Assembly (NCBI GenBank): GCA_030550075.1
Contig: JAUQQB010000229.1
Span: 1 to 5,265, forward strand
Direction of reading: 5' to 3'
From: Chloroflexota bacterium
GTDB taxonomy: Bacteria; Chloroflexota; Anaerolineae; Thermoflexales; Thermoflexaceae
Length of the DNA: 5,265 nt
The position numbers were made by a program, and so were the translations under genes. Shown in pieces: positions 1 to 5,265 of this stretch. Position 1 is the stretch's first letter. Each line of letters opens with the position of its first letter. Under the pieces are notes generated by a model. It was given only the letters and a program-made list of their open reading frames with translations. It did not search any database and was not told where the DNA came from.

Positions 1-65
1 GGGCCGCGGGGAGGAGGGAAAGAGAGCCAACTGCGTAACTCTCAACGGATTCAACCTATAGGCTC

Positions 66-71
66 AGGAGG
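66..71 (+). promoter_or_regulatory. Ribosome binding site of gyrA
   Basis: AGGAGG lies 4 bases before the ATG at 76, a consensus Shine-Dalgarno site that decides the start. The gyrA frame stays open upstream to base 1, but it contains no ATG, GTG or TTG there, and the GyrA family similarity begins just after the chosen Met. I see no convincing promoter in bases 1-65. One other frame is open from the window edge to a TAG at 59-61 and could be the tail of an upstream gene, but it is too short to judge. Confidence 0.85.
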
Positions 72-75
72 CGAG

Positions 76-2544
76 ATGGCCATCGAGCGGGTCCAACAGG
101 TGGAGATCCAGGAGGAAGTGCAGCAGGCCTACCTCTCTTATGCCATGAGTGTGATTGTGGCGCGGGCGCTGCCGGATGTGCGGGATGGGCTGAAGCCGGT
201 GCAGCGCCGCATCCTGTATGTGATGCACGAGATGGGGCTGCATCCCAGCGCCCCTTACAAGAAGTCGGCCCGGATTGTGGGGGAGGTGCTGGGGAAGTTC
301 CACCCCCACGGGGATATGGCGGTGTATGAGGCCCTGGCCCGGATGGCCCAGGATTTCACCATGCGCTACCCCCTGGTGGACGGGCAGGGGAATTTCGGGT
401 CGGTGGATGGGGATCCGCCGGCGGCGATGCGCTACACGGAGGCGCGGCTGACGGCGATGGCGGAGGAGCTGCTGGCCGATCTGGAGAAGGAGACGGTGGA
501 TTGGGTGGACAACTTTGATGGTTCGCTGCGGGAGCCGGTGGTGCTGCCGGCGAAGGCGCCGCAGCTGCTGATTAACGGGGCCTCGGGGATCGCCGTGGGG
601 ATGGCCACCAGCATCCCCCCCCACAACCTCGCCGAAGTCTGCGACGCCCTGTGCTACATGATCGACAACTGGGGCCGCCTGGATCGCATTACCGTTGATG
701 ATTTGATGGCCTTCATTAAAGGTCCGGATTTCCCAACCGGTGGGGTGGTTTTCCGTTATGCGGATGATGGCGAGACCGACGCCGTGCGAGCGGCTTACGC
801 AGTCGGGAAGGGGCAGTTTATCGTCCAGGCGCGTGCCCACATTGAGGAGGCGGAACGGGGAAAGGTTCGCATCGTGGTGACGGAGCTGCCCTATCAGGTG
901 AACAAGGCGGCCCTCATCGAGCGGATCGCTGAACTGGTCCGCGAGGGACGGATCGAGGGGATCACGGATCTGCGCGATGAATCCGACCGGCGGGGGATGC
1001 GGCTGGTCATCGAGGTGGCCCGAACCGCCGATCCACGGGAGGTGCTGGCGGCCCTCTACAAACACACGCCGATGCAGACCACCTTCGGCGTCCAGATGCT
1101 GGCCCTGGTGGATGGGGAGCCGCGCTTGCTTCCTCTGAAGAAAGTCCTCCAGCTCTTCCTGGAGCATCGCCAGCAGGTGATCCGCCGTCGCAGCGAATAT
1201 GAGCTGGCCCGGGCCCGGGAGCGCGCCCATATCCTGGAAGGGTTGCTGACCGCCCTGGCCCATCTCGATGAGGTGATCGCCCTGATCCGGCGATCGAAGG
1301 ATGCGGAGGAAGCGAAGGCGGGCCTGATGCGGCGCTATCGACTAACGGAGGTCCAGGCGCTGGCCATTCTGGAGATGCCCCTGCGGCGGCTGGCGCGGCT
1401 GGAACGGGAGAAGATCGAGGCTGAATATAAGGAGAAGCAACGCCGGATCCGGGAGCTGGAGGACCTGCTGGCCCATCCGAAGAAGATCCTATCGGTGATC
1501 CGGGAGGAGCTCCAGGAGCTCAAAGCGAAATACGGAGACGCGCGGCGGACGTTCATCGCGGACCGGGCGCGCGGTGCCCTCACGGTGGAGGACCTTATGC
1601 CGGATCAGCCGGTCTGGGTGGCGATCACGGCCGGTGGCCGGATGGTCCGAACGCCGTTGCGAGGCGGGCCGGCATGGCCTCATGGGGACCGACCGGTGGC
1701 GCTGGTGCGGGGGAGCACCCGTGGCGCAGTGGTCCTCTTCACCAACCGGGGGACGGCGGCGGTTGTGGCCGTGCATCGGATCCCGGAGGGCGAGGAAGGG
1801 ATCCCGATTCCGGATCTGATCGCTCTCCCGGAGGATGAAACCGTAGTGGCTGCGCTGCCCATGCCGGGACGGATCGATGCGAACGGGGCAGGCCCTTATG
1901 TGTTCCTCGTGACCCGGAATGCGATGTGCAAGCGCGTGGCCTGGGCGGACCTGAACCGTCCTGGTGCCTTCCCGGCGATGGGTATCGCGGAGGAGGACGC
2001 GCTGGTGGCGGCCTTCACTACCTATGGGGACGGGGAGATCCTTCTGGCCACCGCAGCAGGCCAGGCCATTCGATTCGCAGAGGAAGAGGTGCGGGTAATG
2101 GGTTTAAGCGCCGCCGGGGTGCTGGGCATTAAACTGGGTGAGAAGGATCAGGTGATCGGGGCGACTCTGGTGAAGCCCCAGGGGGCCATCGTCATCGGGA
2201 CGGCCCAGGGCTTTATGAAGCGCACGGCGGCGAAGGAATATCCACGACAAGGCCGGTATGGCGTGGGCGTGCAGACAGCGACGATTTCGGCAAAGACCGG
2301 GCCCGTGGTTGGGGTCGCCGCGGTGGAAGAGGATGAGACCCTGTGGGTGGTGGGCAGCCGGGGGACGGTGAAAGCCGTGAAGGTGAAGGATCTCCCTCGG
2401 GTCGGTCGGGCGCGGCCCGGGACAGCTGTGGTCAGTCTGAAGAACAACGAGACGGTGATCCGTGTGATCGCCCCGGCGCTCTACGAAAAAAAGTTGGGCG
2501 GGCGGAACGGCCAAAAGGAGCGCCGGGCTAAGAACAGCCGATAG
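76..2544 (+). CDS. gyrA: DNA gyrase/topoisomerase IV subunit A (type IIA topoisomerase)
   Basis: This is the DNA breakage-reunion subunit, which with GyrB (or ParE) passes one DNA duplex through another using ATP, in the cytoplasm. The 822 residues show the whole family layout. The N-terminal winged-helix/tower core runs from about 10 to 440, with the quinolone-region motif HPHGD at 76-80 and the catalytic tyrosine Y120 in AAMRYTEARL. A charged coiled coil follows at about 440-490. The C-terminal beta-pinwheel has six visible blade repeats, starting near 515, 552, 608, 654, 704 and 755. The protein is somewhat shorter than E. coli GyrA and ends in a basic, not acidic, tail. Oddities: Met81 sits where E. 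coli has Ser83, and no QRRGGKG-type GyrA box is present in blade 1, only a box-like QGRYGVG at 725-731 in blade 5. A ParC role is therefore not excluded. The family call is certain; gyrA rather than parC is an inference. Confidence 0.95.
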   Translation: MAIERVQQVEIQEEVQQAYLSYAMSVIVARALPDVRDGLKPVQRRILYVMHEMGLHPSAPYKKSARIVGEVLGKFHPHGDMAVYEALARMAQDFTMRYPLVDGQGNFGSVDGDPPAAMRYTEARLTAMAEELLADLEKETVDWVDNFDGSLREPVVLPAKAPQLLINGASGIAVGMATSIPPHNLAEVCDALCYMIDNWGRLDRITVDDLMAFIKGPDFPTGGVVFRYADDGETDAVRAAYAVGKGQFIVQARAHIEEAERGKVRIVVTELPYQVNKAALIERIAELVREGRIEGITDLRDESDRRGMRLVIEVARTADPREVLAALYKHTPMQTTFGVQMLALVDGEPRLLPLKKVLQLFLEHRQQVIRRRSEYELARARERAHILEGLLTALAHLDEVIALIRRSKDAEEAKAGLMRRYRLTEVQALAILEMPLRRLARLEREKIEAEYKEKQRRIRELEDLLAHPKKILSVIREELQELKAKYGDARRTFIADRARGALTVEDLMPDQPVWVAITAGGRMVRTPLRGGPAWPHGDRPVALVRGSTRGAVVLFTNRGTAAVVAVHRIPEGEEGIPIPDLIALPEDETVVAALPMPGRIDANGAGPYVFLVTRNAMCKRVAWADLNRPGAFPAMGIAEEDALVAAFTTYGDGEILLATAAGQAIRFAEEEVRVMGLSAAGVLGIKLGEKDQVIGATLVKPQGAIVIGTAQGFMKRTAAKEYPRQGRYGVGVQTATISAKTGPVVGVAAVEEDETLWVVGSRGTVKAVKVKDLPRVGRARPGTAVVSLKNNETVIRVIAPALYEKKLGGRNGQKERRAKNSR

Positions 2545-2566
2545 AGCTGGATAGGCGCCTATCGGC
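2537..2566 (+). other. Inverted repeat over the gyrA stop codon
   Basis: GCCGATAG at 2537-2544, which includes the TAG stop, pairs perfectly with CTATCGGC at 2559-2566 around a 14-base loop. Inside it lies a perfect 14-bp palindrome, GATAGGCGCCTATC (2550-2563), that could instead form a small GATAG/CTATC hairpin with a GCGC loop. No T-run follows, so this is not a standard intrinsic terminator. It may be an RNA 3'-end stabiliser, a weak terminator or a protein site. The structure is plain in the sequence; its function is inference. Confidence 0.4.
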
Positions 2567-2618
2567 CTCCCCTGGCTAAAGGTCAACCGCATAAGCGCCC
2601 GGATAGCGATTTGTGTCT

Positions 2619-2622
2619 GGAG
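2619..2622 (+). promoter_or_regulatory. Ribosome binding site of the MBL-fold gene
   Basis: GGAG lies 9 bases before the ATG at 2632. This supports that start over the ATG at 2625, which is in another frame. The protein from 2632 begins directly with the first beta strand of the fold (LWLLGTSG), as expected for the family. Confidence 0.6.
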
Positions 2623-3232
2623 CGATGATCGATGAGTCTCTGGCTTCTGGGAACCTCGGGCGCTGTGCCAGATCCCCGGCGGGACTACGTCAGTCTGGTC
2701 GTGGAGGACGCAGGCTGCCTGATTCTGATCGAGGCAGGCGGATCCCCGTTCCATCGCCTGGGTCGTATGGGCCTGGACCCCATGCGTCTGGAGGGGGTTT
2801 TCCTCTCCCATCGTCATCCGGATCATCTCAGCGGGCTGCCGGTGCTTCTGATGGGATTATGGCTGCAACGGCGAGCCCGGCCGCTCTGGATCGCCGGCCC
2901 GGAGGATACGCTGGAGCGGGCCCGCGCGTTGCTGGAGCTGTTCGAGTGGCGGTCCTGGAACGGAATGTTCCCGGTGAACTGGCGACCGATCCCCCTGGAG
3001 CCCGGGGCAGTGGTGGAAACGACCGGAGGGATCCGTTTGATCACCGCCCCCGTTTCCCATAGCGTCCCCACCCTGGCCATACGGATCGAGCTCCTGGAGG
3101 GAGTAGCGGTCTACTCCGCGGACACGGAGCCCTGTCCGGAGCTGATTCGCCTGGCCCGCGGCGCAGATGTCCTGATCCACGAGGCAACGGGTTCATATCC
3201 AGGCCATACTCCTCCAGAAAGGGCTGGATGGG

Positions 3233-3238
3233 TTGCAA
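3233..3238 (+). repeat. Target site duplication, left copy (TTGCAA)
   Basis: TTGCAA directly precedes the left end of the element and is repeated exactly after its right end at 4202-4207. Joining the flanks through a single copy keeps the hydrolase frame (…GWVAREA…), which confirms the boundary. Confidence 0.9.
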
Positions 3239-3258
3239 ACCCCTGCTGTGAATTCTAT
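3239..3258 (+). repeat. Left terminal inverted repeat of the IS
   Basis: ACCCCTGCTGTGAATTCTAT matches the reverse complement of the right end (4182-4201) at 17 of 20 positions, with an unbroken 12-base core TGCTGTGAATTC. The transposase stop codon (TAG, read on the minus strand at 3255-3257) lies inside this repeat, so the gene uses the element right to its edge. Confidence 0.92.
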
Positions 3259-4115
3259 ACGCCGAGAGCGTGCTGTTGGCGCAGAATAAATGCTACAGCC
3301 GTGAGAAGAACTCGCCAGGCAAGCCCCCGAAAGGTCCTGGCCCGATGAAATTCCAGGAGAAAATAGTCCTTCAACAGAGAAAGCGTGGTCTCAATCCGGC
3401 GGCGCACCCGATTGAACGTTCGCCAAAAGGCAGGGTCCCACCGCCGACGGCTATTCCGTCTGGGCGGAATGAGCAGATACTGGCCTCGGGCTTTCAACCT
3501 CTCCACCAACTCTTGCGACCAGAAGCCCTTATCGGCCAGCCGCCAGCCGGGCACTTCGTGCTCCAGCATCCACCCGGCAATCTCCCGGTCGTCCAGATCG
3601 GCGGGAACCAGCGCCAGCCGGAACGGGAGCCCCTCCAGCGTGCAGAGGAGGACCAGTTTGTAGCCATAGCACACCGCCTTTTCGGTGACCGAAAAGCCTC
3701 GGCCAGCGGGAAAGAGGTCGTCCTCCCGAAAGAGCCGCCGCCGGGTGGCCCGGGCCAGTTTCACCACCGGAAGGGCCGAAGTGTCCAGGATAGCCCAGAA
3801 GGTCTCTGCGTGAGCCGTCAGATAGCACAAAAAGGCATTCAGAAGGGGAAGCAAAGACCGGGCTCGCCGGTTAAAGTTCCCGTCCTCTGGGAGGTGCGGA
3901 AACCAATCGGGATGATTGGCTCGCATCCAGCGGAGAAATCGCCGCTCCGAGCATCCCGGCATAATCAGAAGATGCAGGAGGGAAAGGGTCAGGATTTCGG
4001 CATCCGTGCATTGAGGTTTCGGGCCTGGCCGGGATGCGACCATTGCGGCTCCTTGCTGGCGATACCACTCGTCTGCCAGAATAAGGATTTGGATTGCCAG
4101 GGTTTCGTCATCCAT
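3255..4115 (-). CDS. IS982-family transposase
   Basis: The 286-residue product is a DDE (RNase H-fold) transposase that cuts and joins the element ends. I chose the ATG at 4115 (MDDETLAIQ) because GGGAGG lies 5 bases before it and a promoter lies just beyond. The longer open frame, reaching 4463, would run out of the element into host DNA and is not real. Predicted catalytic residues are D111 in AILDTSALPV, D195 in LADKGFW and E242 in RRRIETTLS. The stretch ARATRRRLFR (121-130), CYGYKL (149-154), PADLDDRE (171-178) and the late RARTFRGLAWRVL are typical of IS982 transposases. Length is normal for the family, with no frameshift. It is transcribed opposite to the interrupted host gene. Confidence 0.93.
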   Translation of the reverse strand: MDDETLAIQILILADEWYRQQGAAMVASRPGPKPQCTDAEILTLSLLHLLIMPGCSERRFLRWMRANHPDWFPHLPEDGNFNRRARSLLPLLNAFLCYLTAHAETFWAILDTSALPVVKLARATRRRLFREDDLFPAGRGFSVTEKAVCYGYKLVLLCTLEGLPFRLALVPADLDDREIAGWMLEHEVPGWRLADKGFWSQELVERLKARGQYLLIPPRRNSRRRWDPAFWRTFNRVRRRIETTLSLLKDYFLLEFHRARTFRGLAWRVLLTAVAFILRQQHALGV

Positions 4116-4120
4116 AGAGC

Positions 4121-4126
4121 CCTCCC
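4121..4126 (-). promoter_or_regulatory. Ribosome binding site of the transposase
   Basis: On the minus strand GGGAGG stands 5 bases before the ATG at 4115. It decides the start against the much longer open frame that reaches into host DNA. Confidence 0.75.
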
Positions 4127-4149
4127 TATCCGCTCTCTCCCAGGCCTGT

Positions 4150-4177
4150 AGTATCGGCGAAACCCTGGCCTTGTCAA
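4150..4177 (-). promoter_or_regulatory. Transposase promoter
   Basis: On the minus strand a perfect -35 TTGACA (4172-4177) is followed after 16 bases by GATACT (4150-4155), four of six matches to the -10 consensus. Transcription would start about 25-30 bases before the transposase ATG. The site lies wholly inside the element, close to its right repeat, as expected for a self-contained IS. Confidence 0.6.
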
Positions 4178-4181
4178 CAGA

Positions 4182-4201
4182 ATCGAATTCACAGCATAGG
4201 T
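4182..4201 (-). repeat. Right terminal inverted repeat of the IS
   Basis: Read on the minus strand it is ACCTATGCTGTGAATTCGAT, matching the left repeat at 17 of 20 positions. The mismatches are at bases 4, 5 and 18. This is the end nearest the transposase start. Confidence 0.92.
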
Positions 4202-4207
4202 TTGCAA
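4202..4207 (+). repeat. Target site duplication, right copy (TTGCAA)
   Basis: An exact second copy of the TTGCAA that precedes the left end of the element. The interrupted hydrolase frame resumes through it as gca-agg-gaa-gcg (A R E A). Confidence 0.9.
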
Positions 4208-4368
4208 GGGAAGCGAGCGTGCGGCGGCTGGTTCTGGTGCATGTGCCGCCGGAGGTCGATGAGGAGGAATGGAAGACGCGCGCCCGGGAGGCCTTTGAGG
4301 GTCCGGTTGAGATCGGATGGGATGGCATGCGGGTTCTGTGACCCGGCCTGTTACCCCCCAATTCCCCT

Positions 4369-4374
4369 GAGGAG
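4369..4374 (+). promoter_or_regulatory. Ribosome binding site of the HD-domain gene
   Basis: GAGGAG lies 6 bases before the ATG at 4381, in the 39-bp gap after the hydrolase stop. It supports the assigned start. Confidence 0.75.
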
Positions 4375-4380
4375 ATCGCA

Positions 4381-4983
4381 ATGGAGCTTGACCCTGAAGA
4401 TGTCCGCCCGCTATATGCGGATCGCGATCCGGTCCATGATTTCGAACATATCCTGCGAGTCATGCATCTGGCCGAACGGATCGCCTGTATCGAGGGGGCA
4501 GATCGAGCAGTGGTACGGGCGGCCGCGTTGCTTCACGATGTATGTCGTGAGGAAGATCACGCCGTCGCCTCCGCGGCCTTCGCCCGTCGGTGGCTGGCAG
4601 ACCGAGGGGCATCTCCCGAGTTCATTGAGGCTGTCGCTCACGCCATCGAAGCTCATCGGTTCCGAGAGCCCCGCGTCGCCCGCACGCTGGAGGCCCGTGT
4701 GCTCTTCGACGCCGATAAGCTGGATGCCATGGGGATCATCGGCCTGGCCCGTCTCTTCGCCTACAGCGGTGTCCACCGATATCCGCTCTGGAGGGCGATT
4801 GGGGAAGAGGAGACGGACGCAGACTCCGCCGCCCATGAGTTCTTCCACAAGATCCGCTTCCTGCCTGAGCGGATGCAGACAGAGACCGGACGGCGATGGG
4901 CGGAAGTCCGTCTGGCCCGAATGCGCCAGGCCATCGAGTGGCTGGAGACAGAAATCCGTGGGGAGGATCTCGAAGGCTGGTAA
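4381..4983 (+). CDS. HD-domain metal-dependent phosphohydrolase (YedJ-like)
   Basis: The 200-residue cytoplasmic protein is a single HD domain of the small YedJ-like group; family members are metal-dependent phosphohydrolases acting on nucleotides or other phosphoesters, and the substrate here cannot be read from sequence. Visible motifs in order are HDFEH at 19-23, the defining H52-D53 in ALLHDVC, H60, H87 and H92 (AHAIEAHRF), and DADKLDAMG at 110-118, followed by a C-terminal helical part (FFHKIRFLPERM and TETGRRWAEVR) typical of the group. All likely metal ligands (H23, H52, D53, D112) are present and the reading frame is clean. It has no signal peptide or membrane segment. It lies 39 bp after the hydrolase stop on the same strand, so the two may have been cotranscribed before the IS insertion. 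No clear promoter of its own is seen. Confidence 0.88.
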   Translation: MELDPEDVRPLYADRDPVHDFEHILRVMHLAERIACIEGADRAVVRAAALLHDVCREEDHAVASAAFARRWLADRGASPEFIEAVAHAIEAHRFREPRVARTLEARVLFDADKLDAMGIIGLARLFAYSGVHRYPLWRAIGEEETDADSAAHEFFHKIRFLPERMQTETGRRWAEVRLARMRQAIEWLETEIRGEDLEGW

Positions 4984-5092
4984 GATCCGACGGACGCTTT
5001 CGCCCCATCCTCCTTCGGTCCAGAGAGCGGTGGAGAGGACGGGGAAGATTTGGGGGCCCTCCCTCAAGGTTTGAGTTCCTTCCCTGGATGAT

Positions 5093-5122
5093 TTGACAAG
5101 CTTTCTTCGGGTTGCCTATATT
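5093..5122 (+). promoter_or_regulatory. Sigma70-type promoter
   Basis: A perfect -35 TTGACA (5093-5098) and a -10 TATATT (5117-5122, five of six consensus matches) are separated by 18 bases, in a locally AT-richer patch of GC-rich DNA. Transcription would begin around 5127-5130, directed rightwards out of the window. No gene starts with a ribosome binding site inside the window, so it probably serves a downstream gene or a short RNA. Confidence 0.6.
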
Positions 5123-5138
5123 GATCATGCTGGAACTG

Positions 5139-5169
5139 AAACCCCGCTGGCCTGAACCGGCGGGGTTTT
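5139..5169 (+). terminator. Rho-independent terminator-like hairpin
   Basis: AAACCCCGCTGG (5139-5150) pairs with CCGGCGGGGTTT (5157-5168) as a 12-bp stem with one U-G pair around the loop CCTGAA, and the run TTTT (5166-5169) follows. This is a classic intrinsic terminator and, with the A-run on the other side, might also work on the minus strand. It lies 155 bases after the HD gene, so it may end that transcript. It also sits only about 10 bases after the start expected from the promoter at 5093-5122, so it could instead act as an attenuator. Confidence 0.7.
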
Positions 5170-5265
5170 CTATGATGGTTCCTCTCCGGAGGGCTGGCTC
5201 TCTGAAGAATCGGGAGCACGCCTTCGGGGTTCCGCCCGCCGCCGGCAGCCTGTTTGCTTGACCTC

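Larger units (their letters stand above)
3239..4201 (-). mobile_element. Complete IS982-family insertion sequence (963 bp)
   Basis: The element runs from ACC at its left end to GGT at its right end and is flanked by TTGCAA duplications. Its ends are imperfect inverted repeats, and it carries one transposase gene with its own promoter and ribosome binding site. About 1 kb, a single DDE transposase and AC-starting ends fit the IS982 family. All parts look intact, so it could still be mobile. The element plus duplication is 969 bp, a multiple of three, but in-frame stops inside it still end the host protein. No passenger gene is present. Confidence 0.92.
2632..4341 (+). pseudogene. RNase Z-like MBL-fold metallo-hydrolase, interrupted by an IS982-family element
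   Basis: The gene is split into 2632-3238 and 4208-4341 by an insertion sequence. Removing the element and one copy of its TTGCAA duplication gives a continuous 246-codon frame, so the loss is due to this insertion alone. The reconstructed protein has the dinuclear-metal set of the RNase Z/arylsulfatase branch: SHRHPDH with H60, H62, D64 and H65, then H143, D164, HEAT at 183-186, GHT at 191-193 and the final ligand H214 in LVLVHVPP. Only about 20 residues separate H143 and D164, so the long tRNA-binding exosite arm of true RNase Z is missing. I would call it a generic MBL-fold hydrolase with unknown substrate. The 5' part as it stands encodes 202 native residues plus 36 IS-encoded ones, stopping at 3346-3348, and lacks H214, so it is probably inactive. 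It follows gyrA by 87 bp and precedes the HD gene by 39 bp. Confidence 0.9.
4984..5265. other. Intergenic stretch without recognisable gene
   Basis: No convincing protein or structural RNA gene is seen on either strand in these 282 bases. The first 100 bases carry nothing distinctive apart from a tiny CTCAA/TTGAG inverted repeat at 5063-5075. The promoter and hairpin listed separately fill 5093-5169. A 44-codon open frame (5127-5261) begins right at the expected transcription start, but it has no ribosome binding site and no recognisable product. A TTGACC at 5258-5263 could be the -35 of a promoter cut by the window edge. Confidence 0.6.

Noticed and set aside
53..62. AT-rich CCTATAGG as a -10 box for gyrA
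   Set aside because: No acceptable -35 lies 16-18 bases upstream, and the spot is too close to the ribosome binding site to be convincing.
64..1263. Long open frame of 399 codons opposite gyrA
   Set aside because: It is fully antisense to a certain gyrA and rich in His/Pro/Arg, as expected from the reverse of G-ending codons. It has no recognisable domain.
2104..2826. 240-codon minus-strand frame spanning the gyrA end and hydrolase start
   Set aside because: It is antisense to two recognised genes and has no family motif.
2632..3348. Calling the hydrolase tRNase Z (rnz)
   Set aside because: The reconstructed protein is about 60 residues shorter than typical bacterial RNase Z, and the region holding the exosite arm between the H143 and D164 ligands is only about 20 residues.
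3270..4151. 293-codon plus-strand frame inside the IS
   Set aside because: It is antisense to the intact transposase, low in hydrophobic strands, and shows no family motif.
4116..4463. N-terminal extension of the transposase frame into host DNA
   Set aside because: It crosses the IS end and the target duplication and overlaps the HD gene antisense. The ATG at 4115 with GGGAGG is the natural start.
4202..5074. 290-codon plus-strand frame across the HD gene
   Set aside because: It is a shadow frame of the HD gene. Its product is Ser/Arg/Pro-rich with no domain, whereas the HD frame has all motifs.
5063..5075. CTCAA-GGT-TTGAG hairpin as a terminator of the HD gene
   Set aside because: A 5-bp AT-rich stem with a 3-base loop and no T-run is too weak.

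Overview
The window comes from a GC-rich bacterial chromosome and looks like core rather than accessory DNA. The translated proteins, the strong AGGAGG/GGAG ribosome binding sites and the G/C-ending codons fit a Chloroflexota-type bacterium, possibly a thermophile of the Thermoflexus/Anaerolineae kind. That placement rests on general resemblance only and is low confidence.

Layout. Bases 1-75 hold a short upstream stretch with the gyrA ribosome binding site. Bases 76-2544 (+) encode a complete type IIA topoisomerase A subunit (GyrA/ParC family, 822 aa). An 87-bp gap with a strong inverted repeat over the stop codon follows. At 2632 (+) starts an RNase Z-like metallo-beta-lactamase-fold hydrolase gene, which is cut after codon 202 by a complete IS982-family insertion sequence (3239-4201, 963 bp). 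The element has imperfect terminal inverted repeats, a 6-bp target duplication (TTGCAA), its own promoter and an intact 286-aa transposase on the minus strand. The rest of the hydrolase gene resumes at 4208 and ends at 4341. Removing the IS and one TTGCAA copy restores an uninterrupted 246-codon gene with its last metal-binding His. After 39 bp comes an intact HD-domain phosphohydrolase gene (4381-4983, +). The last 282 bp have no recognisable gene but hold a near-consensus sigma70-type promoter (5093-5122), followed almost at once by a strong terminator-like hairpin (5139-5169).

How it fits together. The three host genes share one strand with short gaps and may once have been one transcription unit. 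The insertion ended the hydrolase function and placed about 1 kb of opposing DNA ahead of the HD gene. The intact transposase and exact target duplication suggest a recent event.

I see no CRISPR array, phage, toxin-antitoxin or defence cassette, and no evidence of a novel multi-gene system. The points worth a second look are the clean IS disruption, the unusual topoisomerase residues (Met in the quinolone pocket, no canonical GyrA box in the first blade), and the promoter-hairpin pair at the right end.
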